From Saturnia japonica (taxonomy: Eukaryota; Arthropoda; Insecta; Lepidoptera; Saturniidae): a stretch of 64,000 nt of DNA. The stretch lies in assembly GCA_033032175.1 (NCBI GenBank), contig CM065311.1, positions 2,349,190 to 2,413,189 on the forward strand. The letters run 5' to 3'. The notes under the pieces were generated by a model. That model saw only the letters and a list, made by a program, of their open reading frames with translations, had not been told where the DNA came from and did no database searches. The translations under genes and the position numbers were made by a program. Below, in pieces: positions 12,527 to 23,726 of this stretch; within the stretch, counting starts at the first letter, position 1; every line of letters starts with the position of its first letter.

Positions 12527-13889
12527 TTAAGCGTTAGACTGAATCCAAGCAGTATAGCGAGAGACGCGAGCATTGACACCAGGGAAGAATGCTTGAGCAC
12601 AACCACGGCCCCAAGAACAGACACCGACGACAACTCTGTTATGGTATAGAGGACCGCCGGAGTCACCTTGGCACTGGTCGCGACCGCCAACGTCGAGCCA
12701 ACCTGAGCACAGCATGTTCGCGGTGATGGTGTCGCCAACAGTGGCATAGCGCTGTGCGCAAACATTCTGGTTCACGGTCCAAATTTGTACATGACGAAGT
12801 TGCTCTGAAGCAGAACCACCAGCCTGTGAAAAATAGTTAATCCTTACTAATATTATAAATGCGAAAGTGAAATACTTTGTTTATTGCTCAATCACGCAAA
12901 AACACTAAACGGATTTAGATTAAATATGACGCACAGATATCTTGTAGCCTGGATAAGGACATAGGAGACTTTTAATCCCACAAAAGACCCAATTCTGAAA
13001 TTCACAGTGACAAAGTCAAAAGCTGGTTTATAATAAATTTAAATCAAAAATGGATAATATAAAATTGGAAAATATATATTATCTAAGTACTAAAAATATA
13101 CTATTTATATTTGAAGAAATCTATTTAAACATTTTCAATTATAACCGCTTTGACTTTTAAAAGCTATAATAAACTCTATGTACAAAAAATAAAACAACTT
13201 ACAGAAGTGGTACCCCACCCAGCAGCCCAAACAACTTGGTTATCACCAAGGTTGTAGTTGGCTCCAGCGATGCTAGCAGGACGGACGGCGTTGTTAATGT
13301 AGTTAATGTTGGAGGAGACACGCATTACAGCGATATCGTTGTCTAAAGTCCTTGTGTTGTAGCTAGGGTGAATAATGAAAGAGCTAATACCGTGGACAGT
13401 ACCACCGCTGTGTGCGTTGGTGGATCCCACACGGGCGGACCACCAACCTGCAGAATCACCACTGAAAAAATAAAAAATTATGTAAAATTTTTCGCGTAAA
13501 CTATCAATATGAATAGAGTCAAGCTATTCATTTTTCATTACTTACATGGGGCAGTGAGCAGCTGTGAGGATGGAACGGTTGTTAAGGATGGAGCCACCGC
13601 ATGCTTGACGATTGAAAAACATTAGAGCTGTGATTTCGGGATACGAAGCGATTGTAGTCACCGAACCACCCACAATCCTTTGCGGATTAGCAGGAACAGC
13701 TATTATAAAAATCAAAATATGGTACAAGTTCGGATTTCGTTCAGGTTAAAAATTTCTTAGCATTAATATACGTTAAAAAGATTTATCATCTTTTTTGTTT
13801 CATTAAAATAAATAATTAAAAATATTAATTAGTTTCATACCTGCTACGGCAGCGAGGCCCAAAGCCAACAACAGGATGACTGCACGCAT
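12527..13889 (-). CDS. Trypsin-type serine protease T2 (4 exons)
   Basis: Secreted trypsin paralog. Exons (minus strand) are 13841-13889, 13546-13699, 13203-13461 and 12527-12823, with GT-AG introns in phases 1, 2 and 0, giving 252 residues. The N-terminal signal is [16 protein letters not shown]. The activation peptide ends at Arg24 before IVGG. The triad is His65, Asp110 and Ser209, and the specificity Asp is 203. No lysine is present. The protein is identical to T3, with six exon differences that are all silent. A poly(A) signal lies near 12495-12500. Intron 3 carries a Helitron-like repeat also present in T3, so that insertion predates the duplication. Midgut digestive function is inferred from the family. 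Confidence 0.95.
12838..13020 (+). repeat. Helitron-like 5' segment (family H1) in intron 3 of T2
   Basis: Begins ACTAATATTATAAATGCGAAAG and continues with AACACTAAACGGATTTAGA. This is a common lepidopteran interspersed sequence. The orthologous insertion lies at 17579-17765 in T3. Related segments occur at 44033-44220 and 54030-54220. Confidence 0.5.
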
Positions 13890-13942
13890 CTTGTATACTG
13901 TGTGAGTATTGTAAACTGTGTGGAAATTAGAAATCATTCCTC

Positions 13943-13950
13943 TATTTATA
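13943..13950 (-). promoter_or_regulatory. TATA box of T2
   Basis: TATAAATA on the minus strand, about 54 bases upstream of the ATG. A CACAGTT initiator-like motif follows about 30 bases downstream. Confidence 0.6.
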
Positions 13951-14098
13951 TGAAGTAGAAGATAGCAAATACAATAATTATCAAAATTGTATTGAGCTGT
14001 GATAAGACAAGAAAGATTTAATTGTTCTATGATAATCAGCAATAGTTAGTTAACACTCGCCGTAGTCAGTTCAGTCTACGCATAAATTGCAATATGTT

Positions 14099-14960
14099 TA
14101 ATATTTCATAGTATAATCAGTATTATTAGCAAGTATTCATAACTATCTAATATCGTTCTCATTTGTATTTATGTAATATTATGTAGAAATATTTAGTATT
14201 TCTTTATAAGTATTTTTATTCAAATTTGAACTTTTATACAAATTAATTTTATTAATAATAAATAGATTTTTTAGGTAAGACAGAAGATCGCTACCTACTC
14301 CGCTATTGTTGTTTATAAAATTCTAAGATTGCTATAGAGTAATAATATTTATCATATATATTTAAAATTTATTCTTACATTGTTATGTCATTAATTTAAT
14401 ATTTAAAAGTTTCTTAGGTAATTGTGTTATGTTTTATAATAAATTTCTTAAGAAAATCTTTACGGATTTGCCGGATAATAAGTTTATGAATAATGTTAAG
14501 CAAGTTCTTTTGTCGAAAAGGTATTTTGGGTGAATCATTACACATTTCTCATCTCTTCGCTACATTTTTTTTTTTCTATTTGATACGAAAACCAGTCTTA
14601 ATTGGCCCCGACTTGCACGAACATTGTATTTATTTATTTGTTTTCATTATTTTATATATTCTGACCCACAGGATACACTTCGCCTTATCAATGATGCGTA
14701 TATTTGAATAGAACGCTAATGACTCTCTCTTCTATACCAGATACTCTATATATTTTCTAATTTATAACTGTGATAATGTTAATTTAAAAATATTATCTAA
14801 AATAATATACTGCACTAAAACTAACACAGAAATAAAGATTATAAGTATTTATTCTGTACATACCTATATAGTTCTTATTAACAAACATTACATTATATTA
14901 ATCTGAATAATCCTGAGTTTTCTGAAAATCTATTCAATCTAATTCCCTCCACTCCTTTCC
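14099..14960. other. Intergenic AT-rich stretch, nothing recognised
   Basis: Upstream flank of T2. No exon, transposase or repeat family could be supported. Confidence 0.4.
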
Positions 14961-14969
14961 AAAACAGAA

Positions 14970-15165
14970 CTTCACACATGCTGGGCTTCGGAGTCACAGT
15001 TTTACGGTAACCTCCATCTTGGCATGAACTAAAAAGTTATCTTAGTTTTACCGCGAAGCTGTGTGGAACAATCTCCCGTACAATGTGTTCCCTTCTTCTT
15101 ACGACATCGGGTCCTTCAAGTATAACATGAAGATATATTTATGCAGGCTGATATGATAGCAGCGA
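14970..15165 (+). pseudogene. Non-LTR reverse transcriptase C-terminal relic
   Basis: In one plus-strand frame the segment near 15050-15150 reads as VWNNLPYNVFPSSYDIGSFK. This matches the [LV]WN-[SDN]-LP-x-x-x-F-P-x-SY-x-[IV]-x-x-FK signature near the C-terminus of many insect non-LTR polymerases. Upstream frames are broken. Confidence 0.5.
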
Positions 15166-15248
15166 CCGCCGATGGATGTCGATTTCTCGGTGTTCTCCAT
15201 TGTGTTTGGATTTCAATGTGCTTGGCATTAATTTGTCGAGCTAACGTT

Positions 15249-15640
15249 TTATTTAAATAATTCAATAATTGCATCCAAACGGTGTAGCGATAGAACGGGC
15301 GTTGTCATGGTTTAAACGAACGATGAACAAGCACCAAAAATTATTTTGTTATTGTAGGAAGGATCGCTGGAGTTACTCTGGCATTAATTACATCCGCTGA
15401 CTTCGAAACACTCTCTGCGTCCTCCAGTGCACTGCGTTTCGGGTTTCGCTAGTGTCTGTCCACCTATGTTGTACATTTTTCTGTAGTTATTGTACACTGA
15501 CAGGACTACAAACGCGCCTGGACCCATATCTCCAGTGTAAACGATTTCTGTCACTCGAGAGCTATACTTTATATAAGGAAAGTGTAATAATTGTTCCGAG
15601 TTCGGATTCGCCGTATTCCCGTTAGGAGGTGATAGTGACT
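15249..15640 (-). pseudogene. Decayed last exon of a seventh trypsin-type gene
   Basis: Minus-strand translation gives scattered matches to exon 4 of the intact genes in the right order. These are NSEQLLHF (intact: SEQLRHV) near 15600; CQSNSSDPSYNN (intact: [12 protein letters not shown]) near 15350-15390, with Gly-Asp-Ser-Gly lost; IIFGACS (intact: VVVGVCS); and RYTVWMQ (intact: RYTAWIQ) near 15265-15285. Base identity is obvious around 15262-15310. A stop lies near 15389 and frames shift afterwards. The middle portion (about 15400-15580) stays open but does not align with the intact genes. No exons 1-3 were found upstream. Confidence 0.6.
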
Positions 15641-16179
15641 ATTTGCGATAATTTTAACCCCATATGCATTAAGTAAAAGTGAACCATGTTTGAGTTATCA
15701 TGTTTTTTAGCTTTTTTCAAAATAAGTCAAATATGTAACATCAATAATTTATTTTATAAAGTATCAATTTAAATCTGATTTCTTCTTCTAATTTATAAAA
15801 ACGATTAAACACTTGTTATTTATCAATATTTAAACAACAATTATAGGTCCAAATTTAAAAATGCAAGACACGAAACGATATTATTATTTCAATATTTTTT
15901 TGAGATTCTTTTCCAATAAAATGCCTTAAACACAAAAAAAATGTGACGCGTAACGAAAAAATGTTACACTAAATTTTTTTCCAACCCCGATAAAGAAGTT
16001 TCACTTCAAAAACCGTTATGAAACATGGCTTGCACCAGTGTTTAATCGTTTTTATAAATCAGAAGTTAAATGAGATTTAAATTATTAATAAAAAAAAAAA
16101 AACAACTTTTTTGTGTTTGTTGATGGCCTATGTAAATCGATGCTTATAATAAAAGATTTAAGAGTCGAAATCTATATAT

Positions 16180-16440
16180 TAAATATATTTGAGAAAAAAT
16201 AATACGGTGGGGTTTAGAATCATGGATACACATTGCGATAGTTTTTGAAAATTTGTCTGTCTGTCGTTATATTTGAACACCAATCACGCAAAAACAGCTG
16301 GACCGAACTTAATAAAATTTGGTATTAGTGTAACTTATTGTCTGAAGGTACATTGAGGATGCATTTTACATGTATGGACATTTGTATGGTCTATAAATTG
16401 CGTTTCGGTTATGTACATATAAAAAAATTGTATGTGTACT
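16180..16440 (+). repeat. Interspersed repeat, family H3, copy 2 (inverted)
   Basis: Inverse of the copies at 8450-8710, 52900-53190 and 54945-55190. It contains TTTGAACACCAATCACGCAA, seen in the opposite strand at 53020-53040. Confidence 0.45.
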
Positions 16441-16476
16441 ATGTGACTCTGTAATATATTTAAAATATTTACTGTT

Positions 16477-16710
16477 TCATTATCCTAGTGGTCGTAATCG
16501 CGACTTCTATGATCGAGATCCTGGGTTCGATTTCCAGGTCGAGCAAAGTGTTATTGGGTTTTTCTATGAAATTCTCAGTAGCAGCTCGGCGTTTGGTTTC
16601 GTGCACGATTAATGACAATAAATAGGCTCGCCCTCTATTACATGGGACCTTAAAACATACACGGCGAACTGTGGATGTACACCTCTACTTAACCCCTTCG
16701 AGGAATACAT
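16477..16710 (+). repeat. SINE family A, copy 4
   Basis: Full tRNA-like head (CCTAGTGGTCG as A-box region, GGTTCGATTTCC as B-box), body and tail, ending against an (AT)n microsatellite at 16709-16724. Confidence 0.7.
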
Positions 16711-17263
16711 ATATATATATATATACATAAAGACATACAAAACTATTCAGTTTTGCAAGCAAATATACAAAGTAAATTTTATCATTGAAAAAATTGATAA
16801 AATTTCCTATGAACTGAATAAGATAAAATTAAAATCTTGGCTTATCTAGCAACAAAAATCAGCAAAATTGCAAGAAATCGGTATTTCATTTCTACCCACT
16901 ATTCAAATCTTTTATATTTTTTCATCCACCACACAATTGTTTACTTTAATTAGTTTGTTTCTATTTAATGCTCGTAACGGTTATAAAATCTACGAGAGCT
17001 TCATAAAAATTCTCGTCAAATTTATTTGCTAAATTCATTTTAATTTTAATTAATTTTGCAAACATACAGAAAGTAAGAAGAACAACTGAATGTTTTAAAT
17101 TAACAAAATACAAAAACTTTATAAATTTCAATTTTCTAGTATCTTGATATTTATATGGGTGAAGGCATAATCAATGTATTGGCAAATTTCAAATACAAAT
17201 AAAAAATAAAAAGGTTATACTGGTTTTATTTTTTTATTTTCTTCAAACCTAACTCATGTAACC

Positions 17264-18627
17264 TTAAGCGTTAGACTGAATCCAAGCAGTATAGCGAGAG
17301 ACGCGAGCATTGACACCAGGGAAGAATGCTTGAGCACAACCACGGCCCCAAGAACAGACACCGACGACAACTCTGTTATGGTATAGAGGACCGCCGGAGT
17401 CACCTTGGCACTGGTCGCGACCGCCGACGTCGAGCCAACCGGAGCACAGCATGTTCGCGGTGATGGTGTCGCCAACAGTGGCATAGCGCTGTGCGCAAAC
17501 ATTCTGGTTCACGGTCCAAATTTGGACATGACGAAGTTGCTCTGAAGCAGAACCACCAGCCTGTGAAAAATAGTTAACACTTACTAATATTTTAAATGCG
17601 AAAGTGAAATACATTGTTTATTGCTCAATAACGCGAAAACACTAAACGGATTTAGATGAAATATGACGCACGGATAACTTATAACCTAGATAAGGTCATA
17701 GGAGACCTTTAATTCCAGAAAAGACCTAATTCTGAAATTCACTGTGACAAAATCAAAAGCTGGTTTATAATAAACTTTAAATCAAAAAAGGATAATATAA
17801 AATTGGAAAAAATATATTATCTAAGTACTAAAAATATACTATTTATATTTGAAGAAATCTATTTAAACATTCTCAATTAAAACCGCTTTGATTTTTAAAA
17901 GCTATAATAAACTGTATGTACAAAAAATAAAACAACTTACAGAAGTGGTACCCCACCCAGCAGCCCAAACAACTTGGTTATCACCAAGGTTGTAGTTGGC
18001 TCCAGCGATGCTAGCAGGACGGACGGCGTTGTTAATGTAGTTAATGTTGGAGGAGACACGCATTACAGCGATGTCATTATCTAAAGTCCTTGTGTTGTAG
18101 CTAGGGTGAATAATGAAAGAGCTAATACCGTGGACAGTACCACCGCTGTGTGCGTTGGTGGATCCCACACGGGCGGACCACCAACCTGCAGAATCACCAC
18201 TGAAAAAATAAAAAATTATGTAAAATTTTTCGCGTAAACTATCAATATGAATAGAGTCAAGCTATTCATTTTTCATTACTTACATGGGGCAGTGAGCAGC
18301 TGTGAGGATGGAACGGTTGTTAAGGATGGAGCCACCGCATGCTTGACGATTGAAAAACATTAGAGCTGTGATTTCGGGATACGAAGCGATTGTAGTCACC
18401 GAACCACCCACAATCCTTTGCGGATTAGCAGGAACAGCTATTATAAAAATCAAAATATGGTACAAGTTCGGATTTCGTTCAGGTTAAAAATTTCTTAGCA
18501 TTAATATACGTTAAAAAGATTTATCATCTTTTTTGTTTCATTAAAATAAATAATTGAAAATATTAATTAGTTTCATACCTGCTACGGCAGCGAGGCCCAA
18601 AGCCAACAACAGGATGACTGCACGCAT
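17264..18627 (-). CDS. Trypsin-type serine protease T3 (4 exons)
   Basis: Exons (minus strand) are 18579-18627, 18284-18437, 17941-18199 and 17264-17560, with the same splice sites and phases as T2. The 252-residue product is residue-for-residue identical to T2. I counted three silent changes in exon 4, three in exon 3 and none in exons 1 and 2. It has the signal peptide, Arg24/IVGG activation site, His65, Asp110, Ser209 and specificity Asp203. The promoter region is also conserved, so both copies are probably expressed alike. Gene conversion or a young duplication could explain the identity. Confidence 0.95.
17579..17765 (+). repeat. Helitron-like 5' segment (family H1) in intron 3 of T3
   Basis: Same insertion at the same intron position as 12838-13020 in T2, with more changes than the neighbouring exons. 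It was therefore present before the duplication. Confidence 0.5.
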
Positions 18628-18680
18628 CTTGTATACTGTGTGAGTATTGTAAACTGTGTGGAAATTAGAAATCATTCCTC

Positions 18681-18688
18681 TATTTATA
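18681..18688 (-). promoter_or_regulatory. TATA box of T3
   Basis: TATAAATA on the minus strand, about 54 bases upstream of the ATG, identical in context to T2. Confidence 0.6.
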
Positions 18689-18940
18689 TGAAGTAGAAGA
18701 TAGCAAATACAATAATTATCAAAATTGTATTGAGCTGTGATAAGACAAGAAAGATTTAATTGTTCTATGATATTCAGCAATAGTTGGTTAACACTCGCCG
18801 TAGTCAGTTCCGTGTACACAAAAATTGCATTATGTTATTAAAGAGTTAAATACAGAATGCGACTTGTCGATTATCATACAGGATCCATTTTTTAGAAAAA
18901 CGGACAATCTGATTCAAAATCCCCTTATTTGTGTACCTAT

Positions 18941-19300
18941 TTAACAAGTTAAAGCAAGCCTCGACGCGATTTTATTGTTGTTGTTCCGTGAGTTCACACG
19001 GTACACATTTTCATAGCTTTTTGTCTTTTTAATTTGACGTAAACGAAGCAGTATCGTTTTATTACTTACGTTAAAGACTGTTGCTAATTCTAAAGTGATT
19101 TGAGATGGATTTGCTGCCACTACGGCTTTCAGTTCATCGTTATCGATTTTCATTTCCGGTTGGCCAAGGGACTCTATGTTGAGATCAAAATTTCTATACG
19201 AAAAATGTATCGTACCTTCATTTGCAGTACCTAGTCCATACACGTCGTTGATATTTCGTGACGTCTGTGCTGCGTTGGAGCCACGACGGAATTCGTATTA
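18941..19300 (-). pseudogene. Cecropia-type mariner N-terminal fragment
   Basis: Minus-strand translation has EFRRGSNAAQTSRNINDVYG, then NDELKAVVAANPSQITLELA and VSNKTILLRLRQI. These are the helix-turn-helix DNA-binding half of cecropia/Hsmar1-like mariner transposase. The catalytic half is absent. It begins about 100 bp beyond the T3 duplication edge. It is related to the fuller copy at 49923-51173. Confidence 0.8.
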
Positions 19301-20267
19301 AAAAAAAACGAGAATTTAGATTTTTCCGTCGTCACAGAAACAGCAACATCAAAGAAAAATAGAAAGGCGGGAAAACTAATTTAAAAAAAAGAAATTAATA
19401 TCATAGCTATATTATAAAATTAATATGACTGCAATTTTAGGTAGAATGAAAAATATAGAGATTTTCATACTAATCAATACTAAAAATCGGCCATTTCATA
19501 CTTTAACCACTAATATTAATATTTTACATTTTTACCCTTATCCAAACCTTCCTATAGAAGTTTTCACTTCAAAAATTATTTCAATATAATTAAGTTAGTG
19601 TAATTTAAAAAAATCAAATGTATAACTTTGGTTTAGATACATAATTATCAAACAGGAGAAATATTTAAAATGTAATCTCATTGAAAACGTTACAAATCTT
19701 GAGTTAGTAGTTTCTTTACATTAAACACCAATTTATTAATTGCAAACAATTACCTGTCACGTATACGATAAACGCATTAACCGATAAAAGATATTACAAT
19801 TACCATAGTAATTATAATGATAATAATAAGATTACAATAATCCTACAATCATATTTGTTTTAAAATTTATCTTTAAATTGAGAGGTAATTGAAGTATAAT
19901 AAATTTAAAAGGATTTGGCAACTTATTAACTAAAGCAGTCTTTGTAAAATATTACTAAATATGTGGCAATTTAATGTTTTAAATTTATGACTTATGATTT
20001 ATTTACATAACTATTTTTCGTAATTAAATAAGGACGTCATATAAAAAGGTTACACATATATAATATATTTGAGCATATCCATAATATTATAGTATCAATA
20101 CTTTGATGTTCAGAATCATTACATAAACTCTATATTAGACCAAAGATAATAAGCAAGATAAAGGAGAATTAATAGGGATTGCAGTCACGCAGTAAAACTG
20201 ACATGACAGCTGTTAAAGAAGTTTGCAGAGAAAAATATAATGTGTCGAACCATCTAGTTTGAAAAAC
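19301..20267. other. Intergenic AT-rich stretch, nothing recognised
   Basis: No gene or clear repeat could be supported. It contains long AT tracts and TTATCA/GATAA motifs of uncertain meaning. Confidence 0.4.
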
Positions 20268-20271
20268 GCGT

Positions 20272-20278
<7 letters not shown>
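20268..20278. repeat. Target-site duplication, 3' side of Jockey element
   Basis: GCGTGGGGAGC lies directly beside the poly(T) run and is repeated exactly at 25689-25699. Confidence 0.85.
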
Positions 20279-20321
<43 letters not shown>

Positions 20322-20822
20322 CTGACTACACTGTTAGCCTTAGGGGCCCTAAAGCCGCTGCGGCTTTTACAGCTTCACCGGACTTGGGGGCGAGCGCAGA
20401 GGGCACTCAGCCGCGAAAGTTTTGTGAACGACTCGCACGAGGGTGCCAAAGTGGCCGGACCTCGGCTCGGGCGGTCGTCGCGTTCGCAAATAGGTCGCGA
20501 TCTATTCGAATCCCTACACCTACGATTCGAGCTAACTAAATATACACATAGGCACGTTCCCTTCCTCCTGGGAGGAAGGAAGGAACCGTGCGTATGTGTA
20601 TTCAATAATCGGAATGTTTCTACACTAACTAGCGCTAACTAACTAGCGTAAAAAAAGAAAAAAAAAGGTCCCTCACAGAACCTATGTACCTGTGTGGTGT
20701 GCACGTGTGTATGTTCATACGTGTGTAGTGTTGTATGTAGGTAGCTAAGTGATGCACGTACAGTGTCACTTGTATCGCGCGGGCGGTTGCCTGACCCAAG
20801 GGTTTCACACCGAGGAACGGAC

Positions 20823-23717
20823 CTAGGCTTGGGTTACCGCTAGAGAGGGTGGACGTGACGGGTGTGCTGGAGCGAAATTGACCGCCCGCCCTCTGCGGAG
20901 AGAACGGTGGTTACGCGGGCGTGGGCGCTGGCACGCTCTGTTTGGAGAGACGGATGTGTAATATTTATTCGAATTTTCGATGTGATCGTCGGGATCAATA
21001 AAAATATTGCGCGGCCGGCGTTTGCACCGGATGTCCGTGGGTGCCGGAACATAAGTGGCGGCTGTTTTTATTAACGGATTCGCGTGGTTCGACGCGGTGT
21101 CGAAATACGAACGGGAGAGCTGTTTAACGTAGGCATGTATCGAAGGAAGCTCCATATCTCTATGGAGATCTACGCTTCGAACATACCACGGGGCCCCGGT
21201 GAGACGATAGAGGAACCTATTCTGTATCGATTGTAACCGTTTGAAACTCGACTCGGACATATGTGCGAACACGGCGCAACTGTATGTCAAAATTGGTCGA
21301 ATACACGTCTTGTAGAGCGTGAGCTTATGTCGCGTGGACATTTTACTCACCGAACACAACAGAGGATGCAACCGGCCCAGGACCCACGCGGCCCTGTTCC
21401 TAACCTTACGGATGTGGGGTCTAAAAGAGAGCCTACTATCTAGGGTTACCCCTAGATATTTGGTCTCTCTTACATACGGAATCGGATTATCGTAGAGCTT
21501 AACAGGTTTAAGCTTCCACGGTATCTGTGACGAATCCGCATCGAAGAGCATCGCGGCGCTCTTCGAGGGATTAACGGCTATACGCCACTCGTTAAACCAC
21601 TTCCCGAGAGTGGTCACGGAGCGTTGGACTTTGTGTCTGAGGTGGGATCTATTCCTATCTGAGGCATATAAGACTGTATCGTCAGCGTATAGCCCTACCT
21701 CGACCTCCGGGAGTCGAGGTAGGTCACTGACGTACAGGTTAAATAGGCTAGGAGCCAGGATCGAACCTTGGGGAACGCCTGAGCGTATTGGACGGGGCGT
21801 GGACAATTCACCTTCCACTCTATAGCGGAAGGTGCGATCTGTTAAATAGTCGCGAATTATTTTAATTAGCCTATCGGGGACTTCAAAGCGGTACAACTTG
21901 TAAATCAATCCCTCGTGCCAGACCTTATCAAAGGCCTTGGCCACGTCGAAAAAGACCGCAAGTGTACGGCGGGGTTTATAAAGTTCAGCAAAATTAAATG
22001 CAACGTGCTCCGTGAGGCGGTGCACTTGATGAGTGCAAGAATATCTAGCACGGAAACCGAATTGCTCAGGCGGATAGAGGTCTTTCTCCTCTATTATTGG
22101 CTTGAGACGGTTTAGAAGGATCCGCTCGTAAATTTTCCCTAATGTATTTAGGAGACTGATCGGGCGATAGCTGTCGGGAAGCGACGCGCTCTTGCCGGGC
22201 TTACGGATACCTATGACTATTGCCTTTTTCCAGGCGGCTGGAAAATGGCAGTGGACTATGGCTACATTGAAGATGCAGACCAATAGAGCTATGAGGCGAT
22301 CAGGAAGAAGCCTAAGTACTTCATTCCTGATCCCGTCGGGACCTGGTGCTTTTCTGAGCTTAAGGCTTTTTATAATGGAAAGAACCTCCTCAGACGTGAC
22401 TGGGGACAGGGAGGCTGTCGCGGGGAGCTTATCCAGCTCCCGCACGCATCCATCGATACCCTCGACCCGGTCGGTATTTGCATCGACACTGTTCGGAGAG
22501 CACTGGCTCTCCAAACAAGTGGCGAGGCACTCCGCCTTGTCGCTGCTATCGAAGGCGAGCGGTATACCGGGACCCCTCTCGAGGGGGGGCATAAGATAAG
22601 AAGCCTCTATTTTGAGGCTGCGAGCTAGTTTCCAGTAAGCCAGATGCGACGGCCTTAGCCCTTCGACGAGGGCGTCCCATCTGTGACTCCTGAGTTCTAA
22701 TATGCGGGCTCTAACCGCTCTCTGAAGCGCGCGTAAGCGTGCGCGGTTTTCCTCGGTCGGATAGTGGTCGTGCGCACGAGTCGCCGCGTTCTTTTCCGTC
22801 AACAATGCCCGCACGTCGGCAGGGAGTACGAAGCGGCGATCGCTCGCCTCTTCGACCTCTCTCGAGGCCTCTCCAATGCCGACCTGCAGGTGGTCGACCA
22901 GGGAATCGATCGCGAGATCTACATCCGCAACGGACCCCAATACGTCCGGGATCCTATCTAAACTGGACGAGGACGGCCTGTCCGCAAGATAATGTTTTAA
23001 CTTAGCATAGTCTACCACTTGGACCGAAGGAGGGCTAGAGTCGTCTGGTTGACCTAGCTGCATGATGACCGGACGGTGGTCGGAGTCGAGCTCGTGTACG
23101 ACCCGAATGAGTCGTAACCGAAGCGCGATACCTTTAATGAGAGCTACATCAAGCACTGTCGGCATACAGTTGTCTTGAAAGTGGGTGGGAGTGGGTGGCG
23201 CTATGACATCAAAGCTTAGCACGTTCGTTAGCTCTTCGAGTTTAACACCATTTCTGGAGTCTCTCCAATTGCCAAACGAAGTGTGTCCACAATTGAGGTC
23301 ACCCGCTATAATGACCGATTCACCGAGCGAAAGTAGCTTTTCTAGGTCAGACCTGAGAGGCACTTTCCTCGGCGAGAGATAAACTGAAACTAACGTTATG
23401 GACGGGTGGTCGGTCATTCCTAGTCTACACACGGATACTTCCATATTGGTAAGTATCGGAGGATCTACCGGCGTACAATATAACGATCGTTTGTAATAAA
23501 TGAGAGTGCCGCCCCCGCGGCCGGCCCGGTCATTTCTTACAATATTGTAGTTCGCGATTTTAGGATCACGTTTACTACGCTTTAAGAGCGTCTCCTGCAC
23601 TAAAAGAACATCTACTTGGTGATCTTTAAGAAAGGTCGCGACGAGATCACGCTGCGGAAGTAGGCTTCGCGCGTTAAAAAATGAAAGATTTAACGCTTTC
23701 GGTTTAAACTTAGCCAT
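20823..23717 (-). CDS. Jockey ORF2: endonuclease and reverse transcriptase
   Basis: This 964-residue protein nicks the target DNA and copies the element RNA by target-primed reverse transcription in the nucleus. The N-terminal APE-type endonuclease spans about residues 1-220, with Asn15 in FFNARSLL, Glu42 in VQETLL, GDLN at 139-142 and SDHRP at 212-216. The reverse transcriptase spans about 430-720, with KAPGPDG near 456-462, FFDVAKAFD containing Asp591, SGVPQGSI at 646-653 and YADD at 677-680. The C-terminus is basic. The length suits Jockey-clade ORF2. There are no internal stops. The start lies 9 bases after the ORF1 stop, so translation may depend on reinitiation. Relation to the Jockey clade rather than CR1 is inferred from motif style and ORF layout. 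Confidence 0.92.
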   Translation of the reverse strand: MAKFKPKALNLSFFNARSLLPQRDLVATFLKDHQVDVLLVQETLLKRSKRDPKIANYNIVRNDRAGRGGGTLIYYKRSLYCTPVDPPILTNMEVSVCRLGMTDHPSITLVSVYLSPRKVPLRSDLEKLLSLGESVIIAGDLNCGHTSFGNWRDSRNGVKLEELTNVLSFDVIAPPTPTHFQDNCMPTVLDVALIKGIALRLRLIRVVHELDSDHRPVIMQLGQPDDSSPPSVQVVDYAKLKHYLADRPSSSSLDRIPDVLGSVADVDLAIDSLVDHLQVGIGEASREVEEASDRRFVLPADVRALLTEKNAATRAHDHYPTEENRARLRALQRAVRARILELRSHRWDALVEGLRPSHLAYWKLARSLKIEASYLMPPLERGPGIPLAFDSSDKAECLATCLESQCSPNSVDANTDRVEGIDGCVRELDKLPATASLSPVTSEEVLSIIKSLKLRKAPGPDGIRNEVLRLLPDRLIALLVCIFNVAIVHCHFPAAWKKAIVIGIRKPGKSASLPDSYRPISLLNTLGKIYERILLNRLKPIIEEKDLYPPEQFGFRARYSCTHQVHRLTEHVAFNFAELYKPRRTLAVFFDVAKAFDKVWHEGLIYKLYRFEVPDRLIKIIRDYLTDRTFRYRVEGELSTPRPIRSGVPQGSILAPSLFNLYVSDLPRLPEVEVGLYADDTVLYASDRNRSHLRHKVQRSVTTLGKWFNEWRIAVNPSKSAAMLFDADSSQIPWKLKPVKLYDNPIPYVRETKYLGVTLDSRLSFRPHIRKVRNRAAWVLGRLHPLLCSVSKMSTRHKLTLYKTCIRPILTYSCAVFAHMSESSFKRLQSIQNRFLYRLTGAPWYVRSVDLHRDMELPSIHAYVKQLSRSYFDTASNHANPLIKTAATYVPAPTDIRCKRRPRNIFIDPDDHIENSNKYYTSVSPNRACQRPRPRNHRSLRRGRAVNFAPAHPSRPPSLAVTQA

Positions 23718-23726
23718 TGAAAGGCC

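Larger units (their letters stand above)
12029..14098. repeat. Segmental duplication unit holding T2
   Basis: Collinear with 16765-18836, with very few differences in exons and modest divergence in introns and flanks. Homology starts near ACAAAGTAAAT and ends just upstream of the promoter near TCGCCGTAGTCAGTTC. The unit carries the whole gene plus about 0.5 kb of 3' flank and 0.2 kb of 5' flank. Confidence 0.9.
16765..18836. repeat. Segmental duplication unit holding T3
   Basis: Direct partner of 12029-14098, offset by about 4737 bp. The two units are separated by about 2.67 kb that carries a decayed trypsin exon, a non-LTR relic, an H3 repeat and a SINE. Confidence 0.9.

Noticed and set aside
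17264..17614. 116-codon ORF starting upstream of T3 exon 4
   Set aside because: Its start lies in intron 3. The acceptor at 17561 and the paralog structure show the exon begins at 17560.
20259..20642. Poly-Phe ORFs over the poly(T) tract, and the matching ones at 31782-32115
   Set aside because: Artefacts of reading through retrotransposon poly(A) tails.
21261..23382. Plus-strand ORFs across Jockey ORF2
   Set aside because: Antisense shadows of the endonuclease and polymerase frame.
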